Source of the DNA: Candidatus Butyricimonas faecavium
Lineage (GTDB): Bacteria > Bacteroidota > Bacteroidia > Bacteroidales > Marinifilaceae
Direction of reading: 5' to 3'
Assembly (NCBI GenBank): GCA_944321125.1
Contig: CALUKD010000004.1
Span: 124,001-188,000, forward strand
Length of the DNA: 64,000 bases
The translations under genes and the position numbers were made by a program. Below are positions 45,139 through 53,995 of this stretch, one piece after another. The notes beneath the pieces were generated by a model. The model made no database searches, was not told the origin of the DNA, and saw only the letters and a list, made by a program, of their open reading frames with translations. Positions within the stretch are counted from its first letter, which is position 1. Every line of letters starts with the position of its first letter.

Positions 45139-46317
45139 ATGAAACAGTTTTTATATGTAATATTTCTTTTATTAGGTATTAATATCTCAGCACAAACCAA
45201 AGTTAATTATGGTATTCAATTTTATCATGGTACTTGGAAGGAGGCGTGTGAGAAAGCTAAAACTGAGAACAAATTGATATTTGTGGATTTTTACACGAAA
45301 TGGTGCGGCCCTTGCTTGAATATGGCGGAGAATGTTTTCGTTCTTCCTTTTATTGGTGATTTTTATAACACAAATTTTGTGAATATGAAAATCGATGCAG
45401 AGAATGGTGAAGGAGTGGAATTAGCCAAACGTTATGGTGTAAATTCTTATCCTACTTATATTTTTGTTGATCCATCGAATGAAGAAGTCGTTCATCGAAG
45501 TAAATCTCGTCAAGATGCTGAACAATTTCTTACCACGGGAAAAAGTGCCTTGATACCAGAATTACGCTCTGATTATTTGATTGAGAACTTCGCAAAAGGA
45601 AAAAATGATCGAGAATTTTTGAAGAATTATATTAATTATAATGCTTCGATTTATGAACGAGAAAATGTACAAAAAGCTTTTGATATTTTGATTAAGCAAG
45701 GTGCCAAATTAACGGATTTAGATGTATGGAATATATTTGAAGCGAATATAAGAGGTACAAATAATCCTTATTTTCAAGAACTAGTTAAAAACTATGATAG
45801 ATTTTTGAGTATCCTAGGAAAGGAGGCTGTTGATAATAAATTATATATGGAAACTCGTAATGTTTCTTTAGAGGAGTTAAATCGTTTACCTGAATTTGAA
45901 GGTAAGTCTCTGAATAGGTATTTGATACAAATAAATAGTTTAGTTCGGGAAAAGAAATATGATGAAGCTGATGTATTGATTCGTAAGACAATGGCGGATA
46001 CATCTATTAACCAGCAAGATTTTATAGAGCAATTTCGTTTTATTGTGCGTGGTGGTTACTGGTCTCCGGATACTTCGGTAGAATGGTTGAGTAAGTGTGT
46101 TTCTTACTTACAATATATCGCTTATAATAGTGACGATCGTCAAGATCCATATATTCATCAAGAGTATGCGGCTTTGTTGGAACGTTTGATTCGTTTGACT
46201 CCAGGGGCAGAGAAAGTTTTTCCGAATTCTGTCATGGATAAACCGGAATTTGGAGCAAAAGAATACAGTATGCGTCCCAAAAATCTAGCACAAAAGCCAG
46301 TAAGAAAGAAGAAATAG
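45139..46317 (+). CDS. exported thioredoxin-fold protein
   Basis: Periplasmic protein of 392 residues from ATG 45139; the open frame starts at GTG 45130. Signal peptide MKQFLYVIFLLLGINISAQ. N-terminal thioredoxin domain about 25-145 with active site WCGPC (Cys56, Cys59), preceded by KLIFVDFYTK, and the cis-proline loop VNSYPTYIFVD. The remaining about 250 residues are helical with no motif I recognise, a region often seen in Bacteroidota thioredoxin-like proteins. Intact redox cysteines suggest disulfide reduction or exchange, perhaps of the imported ligand or of SusCD components. It is the last gene of the operon and is followed by a strong terminator. Confidence 0.88.
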   Translation: MKQFLYVIFLLLGINISAQTKVNYGIQFYHGTWKEACEKAKTENKLIFVDFYTKWCGPCLNMAENVFVLPFIGDFYNTNFVNMKIDAENGEGVELAKRYGVNSYPTYIFVDPSNEEVVHRSKSRQDAEQFLTTGKSALIPELRSDYLIENFAKGKNDREFLKNYINYNASIYERENVQKAFDILIKQGAKLTDLDVWNIFEANIRGTNNPYFQELVKNYDRFLSILGKEAVDNKLYMETRNVSLEELNRLPEFEGKSLNRYLIQINSLVREKKYDEADVLIRKTMADTSINQQDFIEQFRFIVRGGYWSPDTSVEWLSKCVSYLQYIAYNSDDRQDPYIHQEYAALLERLIRLTPGAEKVFPNSVMDKPEFGAKEYSMRPKNLAQKPVRKKK

Positions 46318-46338
46318 TGTGTGATGTTATGTTTTTGT

Positions 46339-46375
46339 CAAGGGGTCATTTTTATAAAATGACCCCTTGGTTTTA
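46339..46375. terminator. strong rho-independent terminator
   Basis: Fourteen-base-pair perfect stem CAAGGGGTCATTTT / AAAATGACCCCTTG with a three-base loop, followed by GTTTTAAT. It closes the sigma-FecR-SusCD-thioredoxin locus and isolates it from the next sigma gene. Confidence 0.9.
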
Positions 46376-46449
46376 ATAATCAGTTTTTACATTCTTTTTT
46401 AAATGGATATAATTTTAATTCTTTTAATTAAAAGTCAGATTTTATCTTT

Positions 46450-46457
46450 TATATTTG
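46450..46457 (+). promoter_or_regulatory. candidate -7 promoter box of the third sigma gene
   Basis: TATATTTG matches TAnnTTTG and lies 19 bases before the sigma ATG. No clear TTTG at the expected -33 distance; the upstream stretch is very A+T-rich. Confidence 0.45.
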
Positions 46458-46476
46458 CATAAAGAATATAATGTAG

Positions 46477-47076
46477 ATGGTCTTGGATTATTCAGAAGAT
46501 AGGGAGTTGTTAATGTTATTGAGACATGGTGAGATTTCTGCGTTTGTGGATATTTATACCAAGTATTATGATGCATTGTTAAATTACGCCGACCGTTTGT
46601 TGAACGATGTAGAGACCGCTCGGGATGTGGTACAACAGGTATACTATAAGATATGGGAAAACCGAGCTACATTAAATATTTCTCTTTCTGTTAAAGCTTA
46701 TCTTTTTAGATCGGTTTATCATGGTAGTTTGAATACGCTTGCTCACCGAAAGAATATTCAAAAGTATGAACAAGAGCAATTGTCTGATTTTTACTTTTCC
46801 ACAATAATTCAATCCCCAGAAGCAGAAGAGACTTTATGGAAGTCAGATATAGAGGAGGCTATTCAGGAAGCCATTACTGTTTTACCGGAAAAATGTCGAG
46901 AAGTTTTTGTCTTAAGTAAAATTGAAGGATTAAAAAATCGGGAAATTGCTGAAAAATTAGGTATTTCTGAAAAAACGGTAGAACGGCATATGTCAATAGC
47001 TTTAAGTAAGTTAAGAGACGAGTTGGATTGGCTTTTACAAATTGTTTTATTTTTTTCAGTTTCTCATTGGGGGTAA
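46477..47076 (+). CDS. ECF RNA polymerase sigma-70 factor
   Basis: Sigma factor of 199 residues. Region 2: FVDIYTKYYDALLNYADRLL and DVVQQVYYKIWENRATLN. Region 4: LPEKCREVFVLSKIEGLKNR and helix-turn-helix IAEKLGISEKTVERHMSIAL. It ends in a long hydrophobic tail (WLLQIVLFFSVSHWG). First gene of a sigma-FecR-SusC-SusD-DUF4843-PKD locus, 39 bp before fecR. The preceding terminator makes it the start of a new transcription unit. Confidence 0.95.
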   Translation: MVLDYSEDRELLMLLRHGEISAFVDIYTKYYDALLNYADRLLNDVETARDVVQQVYYKIWENRATLNISLSVKAYLFRSVYHGSLNTLAHRKNIQKYEQEQLSDFYFSTIIQSPEAEETLWKSDIEEAIQEAITVLPEKCREVFVLSKIEGLKNREIAEKLGISEKTVERHMSIALSKLRDELDWLLQIVLFFSVSHWG

Positions 47077-47115
47077 AGTTTTTTTGAACTGTCTTTAGAG
47101 TGTAAAAACATAAAG

Positions 47116-48285
47116 ATGGATGATAAAACTGTAAATATAGAAGAGATATTGCTCCATATTTTAGAGGAAAGGGCGAATACTGAAGAAATTCGATACTTTT
47201 CAGAGTGGATTGGGGTGGAGGAAAATCGAATGCTTTTTGAAAAATTCAAAAAGTTATGGAATCTTTCAGCAGGTATTCATGCTAATAAAGAAATGTTGGA
47301 AGCGGGAGTAAAAGATTATCGTTTATTTATGGAGAATTCTTTGAAATCTCGACGAAATATTGGATTATTTAGGAAAATAGGTTCTGTCGCAGCAGTGTTG
47401 TTGATGGTGTTGTTTTCTATTTTGTGGATGCGAAAAGATGTTATGGTTGATTCTTTAAATCAAAAGCAGGAAGAGCGTCCGGTGGCAGGAGTGATTTTGA
47501 AACTTGCGAATAATAAAGAAATTAATGTATTATCTGATTCGTTATATTTGCTAGGGGAGATTGGTGAGATCGTGACGATTAATAAAACAGATCTACGAGG
47601 AATTACGTATGATGTTAGAGATTCGGTAATTATCGAAGAAGATGAGTTAAGTTACAACCAGATTATTGTTCCTGCAGGAGAACGTTTTTCTGTACGGTTG
47701 TCGGATGGTACTAAAGTATGGATTAATTCTGAAAGTTCTTTACGTTATCCGGCATATTTTGGTAAAAATGTACGGGAAGTTGAAGCTAGAGGAAATGTAT
47801 ATTTTGAGGTTACTAAGGATTCGACTCGGCCTTTTGTGGTCGTTTCCAGAGAATTGAGAACAGAGGTTTTAGGAACTCGTTTTGAAGTGAATACTTATGG
47901 GGACCGGGATGAGGTGAGTACTACGTTAGTGGAAGGAAGTGTGCGGGTGAACGTGGGAAGTCGTTTTGTTGTTATGAAACCTAATCAACAATTTGTATTT
48001 AATACGAAGAATGGGAAAATGGACGTGGTAGAAGTGAATGCGGCTCGGAAAGTAATGTGGAGAGATGGTATTCTGATAATTGATAACGAGTCATTTCGAG
48101 ATGTAATTTGGAAATTGGAACGCTGGTATGGTGTGTCTATCGTGAATGAAACTGGCCTTGTGTTTACTCAATCTTTTAGTGGAGAGTTTGATCGAGAAGA
48201 TATTCAGGCTGCAATAGAAACGATGTGTGTAAATTTGAATATTACTTATACGATGGATAAAGATCGAATTATTTTGAAAAGATAA
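47116..48285 (+). CDS. FecR-family anti-sigma factor
   Basis: Membrane regulator of 389 residues, partner of the sigma factor directly upstream. Cytoplasmic part 1-87 (EILLHILEERANTEEIRYFS), membrane helix about 88-105 (IGSVAAVLLMVLFSILWM), periplasmic FecR domain (VPAGERFSVRLSDGTKVWIN, LRTEVLGTRFEVNTYG) and a DUF4974-like end (LERWYGVSIVNETGLVFTQ). The susC start is 85 bp downstream, with a hairpin in between. Confidence 0.95.
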   Translation: MDDKTVNIEEILLHILEERANTEEIRYFSEWIGVEENRMLFEKFKKLWNLSAGIHANKEMLEAGVKDYRLFMENSLKSRRNIGLFRKIGSVAAVLLMVLFSILWMRKDVMVDSLNQKQEERPVAGVILKLANNKEINVLSDSLYLLGEIGEIVTINKTDLRGITYDVRDSVIIEEDELSYNQIIVPAGERFSVRLSDGTKVWINSESSLRYPAYFGKNVREVEARGNVYFEVTKDSTRPFVVVSRELRTEVLGTRFEVNTYGDRDEVSTTLVEGSVRVNVGSRFVVMKPNQQFVFNTKNGKMDVVEVNAARKVMWRDGILIIDNESFRDVIWKLERWYGVSIVNETGLVFTQSFSGEFDREDIQAAIETMCVNLNITYTMDKDRIILKR

Positions 48286-48290
48286 CAAAA

Positions 48291-48327
48291 AGAGCATCCC
48301 GTGCGACCAACACTTTTTGGATGCCCT
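48291..48327. other. hairpin between fecR and susC
   Basis: Stem AGAGCATCC / GGATGCCCT with one A-C mismatch and a 19-base loop, 5 bp after the fecR stop and 43 bp before susC. A short TTTG follows. Same position as the hairpin at 40195 in the neighbouring locus, which suggests a shared function. Confidence 0.5.
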
Positions 48328-48370
48328 TTGCGTTAGGCTTTGTTTATTATAAACTTAACATGACAAAATT

Positions 48371-51300
48371 ATGAAAAAAAACAAGTATTCGTTGTCTTTG
48401 TCATTAAAATTTCTCTATCGGGTTGTTTTAATGACAGTTTTAGGGACAAGTTTCTTATGCTTTTCAGCAAAAGGTGATCCGGTGCCCCCCCAGCGGGTGA
48501 CTTTGAATCTGAAAGAGGTTTCTCTTTCTGTATTATTTCAGGAAATAAAAAATCAGACTTCTTTCAAATTCTTTTACAATGATACGCAGGAGAAAGAGAT
48601 GGGGAAGATTACGATTAACGTAAAAAACGAGACGGTAGAGGCGGTATTGGAAAGAGTGTTCCAAGGTAAGGGGTATACTTATAAAATCTCGGGAGAACAA
48701 ATTATTGTGGTTAAGCGAGAGAAAGCGAAAAAGAAGGCAGAAGAAGTGACAATTGAGGGAATTGTCATGGAACGGGATTCCATGCCTATTATTGGAGCTA
48801 CGGTTGTATTGCAAGGGTCAACGATAGGTGTGGCTACAGATGTGGGTGGTAAATTCAAACTGGTTGTACCTATGGATGATGAAATTTATCTTGAGTTTTC
48901 CTTTTTGGGTATGAAAAAACAGGTTCATAAAGTAATTGGTTTACCTCATCCTAAACCTATGCAGATTATTATGCATCCGGATGCTGTCGGAATGGATGAA
49001 GTAATTGTAACGGGTTATGCTAATATTCGGAAGGAAAGTTTCACGGGAGCTGCTACGACAGTAACAAAGGACGAGATTCTGAAAATTTCTCCGAGGAATG
49101 TGATCGATGTATTGCAAGTTTTTGATCCTTCTTTACGTATGGTAAAAAATAACGAGATGGGATCCGACCCTAATACGTTACCAGAATTTTATATTCGAGG
49201 ACGTACTGGAATGGATGGGGTAAAGCAATTGGATTTAATGGAGGCACAACAAGGTGGTAGTATGTCGAAATTTTCATTGACAACAAATCCGAATCTTCCT
49301 GTTTTTATTTTAGATGGTTATGAGGTTGAAGTTCAGAAAATCTATGATATGGACCCAAACCGAATTGCTAGTATTACAATATTGAAAGATGCGGCAGCAA
49401 CAGCGATATATGGTTCTCGTGCTTCCAATGGAGTGATTGTGATAGAGTCGGTAACGCCTGAATTGGGGAAATTACAAGTATCTTATTCTTTTACGGCATC
49501 TTTAACTGCTCCAGATCTTTCGGATTATAATCTTATGAATGCAAAGGAAAAATTACAAGCAGAGGTCTTATCCGGGTTATATGATCTTAACGAGCCTAAT
49601 GATGTTTTATCTTATGCCAAAAAGAAAAATTATATTACTAGTGGGGTAGATACAGACTGGTTAGCTCAACCTTTACAAAACCAATTTAATCATTCTCATA
49701 GTCTATATGTGTCAGGAGGTACGGAAGGGTTTCGTTTTGGAGGAGATTTGAGTTATGCGCATGAAGGTGGTGTAATGAAAGGATCCTATCGTAATCGAAT
49801 GAGTGTTGGCGTATATGTTGATTATCGGGTAGGTAAATTGCAGATTAGAAATAATGTATCTTATGATCTTTCTAAATCAGCTGATTCACCTTACGGTTCA
49901 TTTAGTGATTACACTAGTCAACAACCTTATTATGCAATATATGATGAAGATGGTAAACTCAAACAAGAATTGGATATTGGTGTTAAAAATCCTCTTTATG
50001 AGGCATCGTTGGGTAGTTTTGCTAAAGGAGAATCTTATAATTTGACCAACAATTTAAGTTTGTATTGGTACTTTAATGATCATCTTCAATTACAGAGTCA
50101 ATTCGCAATAACGAAAAGTGAATCTGAAAATAAGGATTTTACAGATCCGTTATCAATGGATTATGGTAGTTCGGAGGACCCTTTTACTAAAGGGGATTTA
50201 TATGTGAATACGACGGATAATTTTAATTGGAATTTGAATGCATTTTTGGCATATAATAATTCCATAGGAAAAAACTATATAAATCTTTCACTTGGTATTA
50301 ATGCTCAAGAAACTCAAAGTGGTAATTTATCTTCTCATTATAGAGGATTTCCTTCGGCAGAATTGCATTCGATAGGTCATGCGAAGGAGATTGTAGAGAA
50401 ACCTTCTGGTGAAGATAATAAAACTCGGTTGATGGGTATATTTCTTAGTGGGAACTATTCTTGGGATAATATCTTTTTAGCTGATGCTTCCATTCGTTTC
50501 GATGGTTCTTCTGAGTTTGGATCGGAGTCACAATGGGGAAGTTTCTGGTCGTTGGGAGCGGGTGTCAATATTCATAATTTCAAATTTATGAAGTCTCTCC
50601 CATGGATTAATTCATTGAAGGTTCGCGGAACTTATGGTTCTACAGGTAAAGTAAATTACCCGCCATATGCAGCTCGAGATATGTACAGTGTTTTATTTGA
50701 TGATTGGTATTCTACAGGTATAGGTGCAACCCTACAAGGTATTGGTAATGAAAATTTGGTGTGGGAAAAGACTAATTCGACCAATATAGGATTTGATCTT
50801 AGTATTTTTCAAAGTAAGTATAACCTCTCCTTTTCGTGGTATAATCGCCAGACCGTGGATATGATCACGGATATGACTATTCCTTCCTCCGCTGGTTTTA
50901 CTTCTTATAAAGACAATATGGGAGAAACTAGGAATCGAGGATATGAGGTTAGTTTTAATGCTACGATTATTAATCATAAAGATTTTGGTTTAAATACTTC
51001 CGTTAATTTTGCTCATAATGAAGGAACATTAATGAAGATATCTGAAGCTTTGAAAGCGTATAATGATCGGGTTGATGAATATTTGGAATTAGGTAATTAT
51101 ACGCAATATGCTAATGCAGCAGAGAAATCTACTCCATTTTTGAAATATGAAGAGGGGGGATCGCTAACTGCAATTTATGGGATGAAGTCTTTAGGTATTA
51201 ATCCGGCTGATGGAAATGAGTTATTTTTAGATCGTTCTGGTAATGTTACTAGTGTGTGGTCGTCATCACAACAACAAATCATTGGGAATACGGAGCCGAA

Positions 51301-51751
51301 AGGGCAAGGAGCTATAAGCATAAATATTCGATGGAAGCGTCTCACCCTGTATACTAGTTGTATGTATACGTTTGGAGCGCAAGAATATAATTCAACTTTA
51401 TTGAGTCATGTGGAATGTGTTGATTTGAGTAAGTCAAATGCAGACAAACGTGTTTTGAGTCAACGTTGGCAAAAACCTGGAGATATTACACCATTGAAAA
51501 ATATCGCTAACCGTAATCAAACAACTCAATCTACCTCCCGTTTCGTACAAGATAATAATGAATTTTCTATTAATTCAATATCATTATCTTATGATTTTAA
51601 CCCTGAATGGGTGAAACGGATTGGCTTAGATGTATTACGAATTCAGGCGAGTACGAATGATTTGGTAACGTTTTCTTCTATAAAGCAAGAAAGAGGTTTA
51701 TCGTATCCATTTGCTAGAACTTTTAATTTCGGTTTAAGTGTTAGTTTTTAA
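48371..51751 (+). CDS. SusC/RagA-type TonB-dependent transporter with STN domain (DUF4843/PKD cassette)
   Basis: Outer-membrane channel of 1126 residues. Signal region VVLMTVLGTSFLCFSAKG. STN: VTLNLKEVSLSVLFQEIKNQ. Regulatory domain: IIGATVVLQGSTIGVATDVG. Plug: MDEVIVTGYANIRKESFTGA, then NEMGSDPNTLPEFYIRGRTG, a subgroup insert, VFILDGYEVEVQKIYDMDPN and LKDAAATAIYGSRASNGVIV. The barrel ends ERGLSYPFARTFNFGLSVSF. It shares the GYxxxRxxFTG and PNxxPExxIRG features with 20254 and 28418 and, like them, is followed by SusD, DUF4843 and PKD-like genes. Unlike 28418 it has its own sigma, FecR and STN. Ligand unknown. Confidence 0.95.
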   Translation: MKKNKYSLSLSLKFLYRVVLMTVLGTSFLCFSAKGDPVPPQRVTLNLKEVSLSVLFQEIKNQTSFKFFYNDTQEKEMGKITINVKNETVEAVLERVFQGKGYTYKISGEQIIVVKREKAKKKAEEVTIEGIVMERDSMPIIGATVVLQGSTIGVATDVGGKFKLVVPMDDEIYLEFSFLGMKKQVHKVIGLPHPKPMQIIMHPDAVGMDEVIVTGYANIRKESFTGAATTVTKDEILKISPRNVIDVLQVFDPSLRMVKNNEMGSDPNTLPEFYIRGRTGMDGVKQLDLMEAQQGGSMSKFSLTTNPNLPVFILDGYEVEVQKIYDMDPNRIASITILKDAAATAIYGSRASNGVIVIESVTPELGKLQVSYSFTASLTAPDLSDYNLMNAKEKLQAEVLSGLYDLNEPNDVLSYAKKKNYITSGVDTDWLAQPLQNQFNHSHSLYVSGGTEGFRFGGDLSYAHEGGVMKGSYRNRMSVGVYVDYRVGKLQIRNNVSYDLSKSADSPYGSFSDYTSQQPYYAIYDEDGKLKQELDIGVKNPLYEASLGSFAKGESYNLTNNLSLYWYFNDHLQLQSQFAITKSESENKDFTDPLSMDYGSSEDPFTKGDLYVNTTDNFNWNLNAFLAYNNSIGKNYINLSLGINAQETQSGNLSSHYRGFPSAELHSIGHAKEIVEKPSGEDNKTRLMGIFLSGNYSWDNIFLADASIRFDGSSEFGSESQWGSFWSLGAGVNIHNFKFMKSLPWINSLKVRGTYGSTGKVNYPPYAARDMYSVLFDDWYSTGIGATLQGIGNENLVWEKTNSTNIGFDLSIFQSKYNLSFSWYNRQTVDMITDMTIPSSAGFTSYKDNMGETRNRGYEVSFNATIINHKDFGLNTSVNFAHNEGTLMKISEALKAYNDRVDEYLELGNYTQYANAAEKSTPFLKYEEGGSLTAIYGMKSLGINPADGNELFLDRSGNVTSVWSSSQQQIIGNTEPKGQGAISINIRWKRLTLYTSCMYTFGAQEYNSTLLSHVECVDLSKSNADKRVLSQRWQKPGDITPLKNIANRNQTTQSTSRFVQDNNEFSINSISLSYDFNPEWVKRIGLDVLRIQASTNDLVTFSSIKQERGLSYPFARTFNFGLSVSF

Positions 51752-51762
51752 AATGATTGCTT

Positions 51763-53268
51763 ATGAAAACGTATAAAAATTATAGTATTATCCTATCCAC
51801 GTTGTTATTATTTTCTCTTTCATCTTGTTCAGATTGGTTTCAGGTAAAACCAGAAAATGAGATTTCCAAAGAAGATCTATTTTCAAGTTATGATGGTTAT
51901 AGAACGGCGTTAAATGGAATTTATCGTAATTTATCAGGAGAATCTCTATATGGAAATAATCTTTCGTGGGGATTTATTAGTTTTTTGGGACAAAATTATA
52001 ATCCGGCTTCATGGATTGCCATGTACGATATTTCTGGTAGTATAATGGAATATGATTATGAAAATGCAGATGTGAAGAGTGTTATTGAAGCAATTTGGGA
52101 AACAGCATTTAATACGATAGCGAATTGTAATATTCTTATACAGAATACAGAAGAGAGGGGTGATGATTTTTTTAATGAAGGTGAAAACGAAAGAAATATT
52201 TTGATAGGGGAAGCCAAGGGATTACGAGCATTGTTGCATTTGGATATGTTGAGATTATTTGCTCCAGCACCTATTACTGGTGATGATGCAGCCTATGTGC
52301 CTTACGTATCGTATTATCTGACTTCTCATCCAACACATTTACCAACGTCGGTCGTTTTAGATAGTATAATTTATGATCTGAAACAAGCCCAGAAATTACT
52401 AGCGTATAATGATACGTTATATAATGTTGATATGATGAGAAATGCTAGTATGCGTTTTGACGGTAATGTAACTGGTGACGCTAATGGAGGAGAATTTTTT
52501 GCCTATCGAGGAACTCGTATGAATTATGTAGCAGCAACGGCTTTACTAGCTAGGGCTTACCAGTATAAAGGAGATAATGTTAGTGCTTATAAATATGCCG
52601 AGGAAGTGTACCGGTTTTATTCCGATAAAAACTGGTATAGTTTCACTTCAGAGAGTAATTTGAATAATACGAACACGGAATATAGGAGGTGTAAGTTGTT
52701 TGAAGATATTTTGTTAGCTTTCTACAATACGAATATATACGACATATATGATACTTATGTTCAAAATCATTTCTATTATACTGGTAATTATATGCCGATT
52801 AAAAATTGGGAGAATTTATTTTCAAATGATGAACAAGATTTTAGACTTCGTTATATGATTGCTTCTAATACAACTAGTTCAAACTTCTCATTAAAATGGG
52901 TTCCTGTGAAAGATGCTAGTGCTTTATGGAATGTACAATACCAGTATCCGCTTTTACCGATTATCCGTATGAGTGAAGTGTTTTATATCATGTGTGAATA
53001 TTTGGCAGACCATAATTTAACAGAAGCGATCTCTTTATTAAATACTTTGAAAAGAGCACGAGGAGCTGAAGAGGTGGGAACAACCTTGACTCGGGATGCT
53101 TTTTTAACTGCTTTGTATAAAGATGCTACTCGTGAGTTTATAGCTGAAGGACAAACATTTTACTTGTATAAACGATTAAACCAGGATATGTATAATGGAG
53201 AATACCCGATAGACATGACTGGTAAATATATTATTCCACTTCCAGATAGTGAAAATATTATACAATAA
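51763..53268 (+). CDS. SusD/RagB-family surface lipoprotein
   Basis: Lid lipoprotein of 501 residues from ATG 51763; TTG 51757 is an in-frame alternative. Signal MKTYKNYSIILSTLLLFSLS ending at acceptor Cys22, then SDWFQVKPENEISKEDLFSS. SusD core: LIGEAKGLRALLHLDMLRLF and ATALLARAYQYKGDNVSAYK. C-terminus: IIRMSEVFYIMCEYLADHN and REFIAEGQTFYLYKRLNQD. It starts 11 bp after susC. More distant from the 23607 and 31497 proteins than these are from each other. Confidence 0.93.
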   Translation: MKTYKNYSIILSTLLLFSLSSCSDWFQVKPENEISKEDLFSSYDGYRTALNGIYRNLSGESLYGNNLSWGFISFLGQNYNPASWIAMYDISGSIMEYDYENADVKSVIEAIWETAFNTIANCNILIQNTEERGDDFFNEGENERNILIGEAKGLRALLHLDMLRLFAPAPITGDDAAYVPYVSYYLTSHPTHLPTSVVLDSIIYDLKQAQKLLAYNDTLYNVDMMRNASMRFDGNVTGDANGGEFFAYRGTRMNYVAATALLARAYQYKGDNVSAYKYAEEVYRFYSDKNWYSFTSESNLNNTNTEYRRCKLFEDILLAFYNTNIYDIYDTYVQNHFYYTGNYMPIKNWENLFSNDEQDFRLRYMIASNTTSSNFSLKWVPVKDASALWNVQYQYPLLPIIRMSEVFYIMCEYLADHNLTEAISLLNTLKRARGAEEVGTTLTRDAFLTALYKDATREFIAEGQTFYLYKRLNQDMYNGEYPIDMTGKYIIPLPDSENIIQ

Positions 53269-53271
53269 AAA

Positions 53272-53985
53272 ATGAAATCTATGAAAAACAAAATATTTAC
53301 GTTAACAGTATCAATCTTATTATGGGTAGGTTGTGATAGAAGAGAAATTCCAACGTATGATACTAAAATTCATTATATTGAATTTGAAAATGCAACAACG
53401 GATTCTACGATTTTTACATTTATATATTATCCGAATGATGATTATTACGATTTACCTGTTGGTGTAAAATTAGCTGGAGATGTGGCTGATCGTGATATGA
53501 CATATAATATTGTTGTGGATGAAGAACTCTCTACAGTAGAGAGTAAACATTATGCGTTGCCGCAATCTATGGTTTTTCGACAAGGAATGTTTCATGATAC
53601 GTGTTATGTTCGTTTGAATAAAACGGAAGATTTGGATAGTAAATCCGTGAGATTAGTACTTCGTTTGGTTGGGACGTCCGATATGCCAGTTGGCAAATTA
53701 GAAAACTCAGTAGCTGTTGTTCTTTTTTCAAATACTGTAGAACAACCTGTATGGTGGAATTCTGATGTGGAAACTTATTATTTAGGAACCTATTCACAGA
53801 AAAAATTTTTATTATTTCTAGAAGTGACGGGAGCCGATTTAACGGATGCAACTGTTAGTGAAATAAGGGCTGCTGCACTGGAATTTAAAAGGTATTTGAT
53901 TGATCATAAAGGAGAGCCAGAAACAATCGAAGATGATGGACAACCGATGACCGTTCCTGTACTGGGATTAGAGGAAGAGTTTTAA
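53272..53985 (+). CDS. DUF4843-family lipoprotein
   Basis: Third DUF4843-type member, 237 residues, 3 bp after the susD stop. Signal MKSMKNKIFTLTVSILLWVG then acceptor Cys21 (an alternative start is ATG 53281). Shared landmarks: TKIHYIEFENATTDSTIFTF, then YYDLPVGVKLAGDVADRDM, then TCYVRLNKTEDLDSKSVRLV and EQPVWWNSDVETYYLGTYS. The sequence is diverged from the other two copies, but strand order and the closing WW...YLGxYS segment agree. Accessory surface protein by context only. Confidence 0.8.
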   Translation: MKSMKNKIFTLTVSILLWVGCDRREIPTYDTKIHYIEFENATTDSTIFTFIYYPNDDYYDLPVGVKLAGDVADRDMTYNIVVDEELSTVESKHYALPQSMVFRQGMFHDTCYVRLNKTEDLDSKSVRLVLRLVGTSDMPVGKLENSVAVVLFSNTVEQPVWWNSDVETYYLGTYSQKKFLLFLEVTGADLTDATVSEIRAAALEFKRYLIDHKGEPETIEDDGQPMTVPVLGLEEEF

Positions 53986-53995
53986 TTGTAAATTG

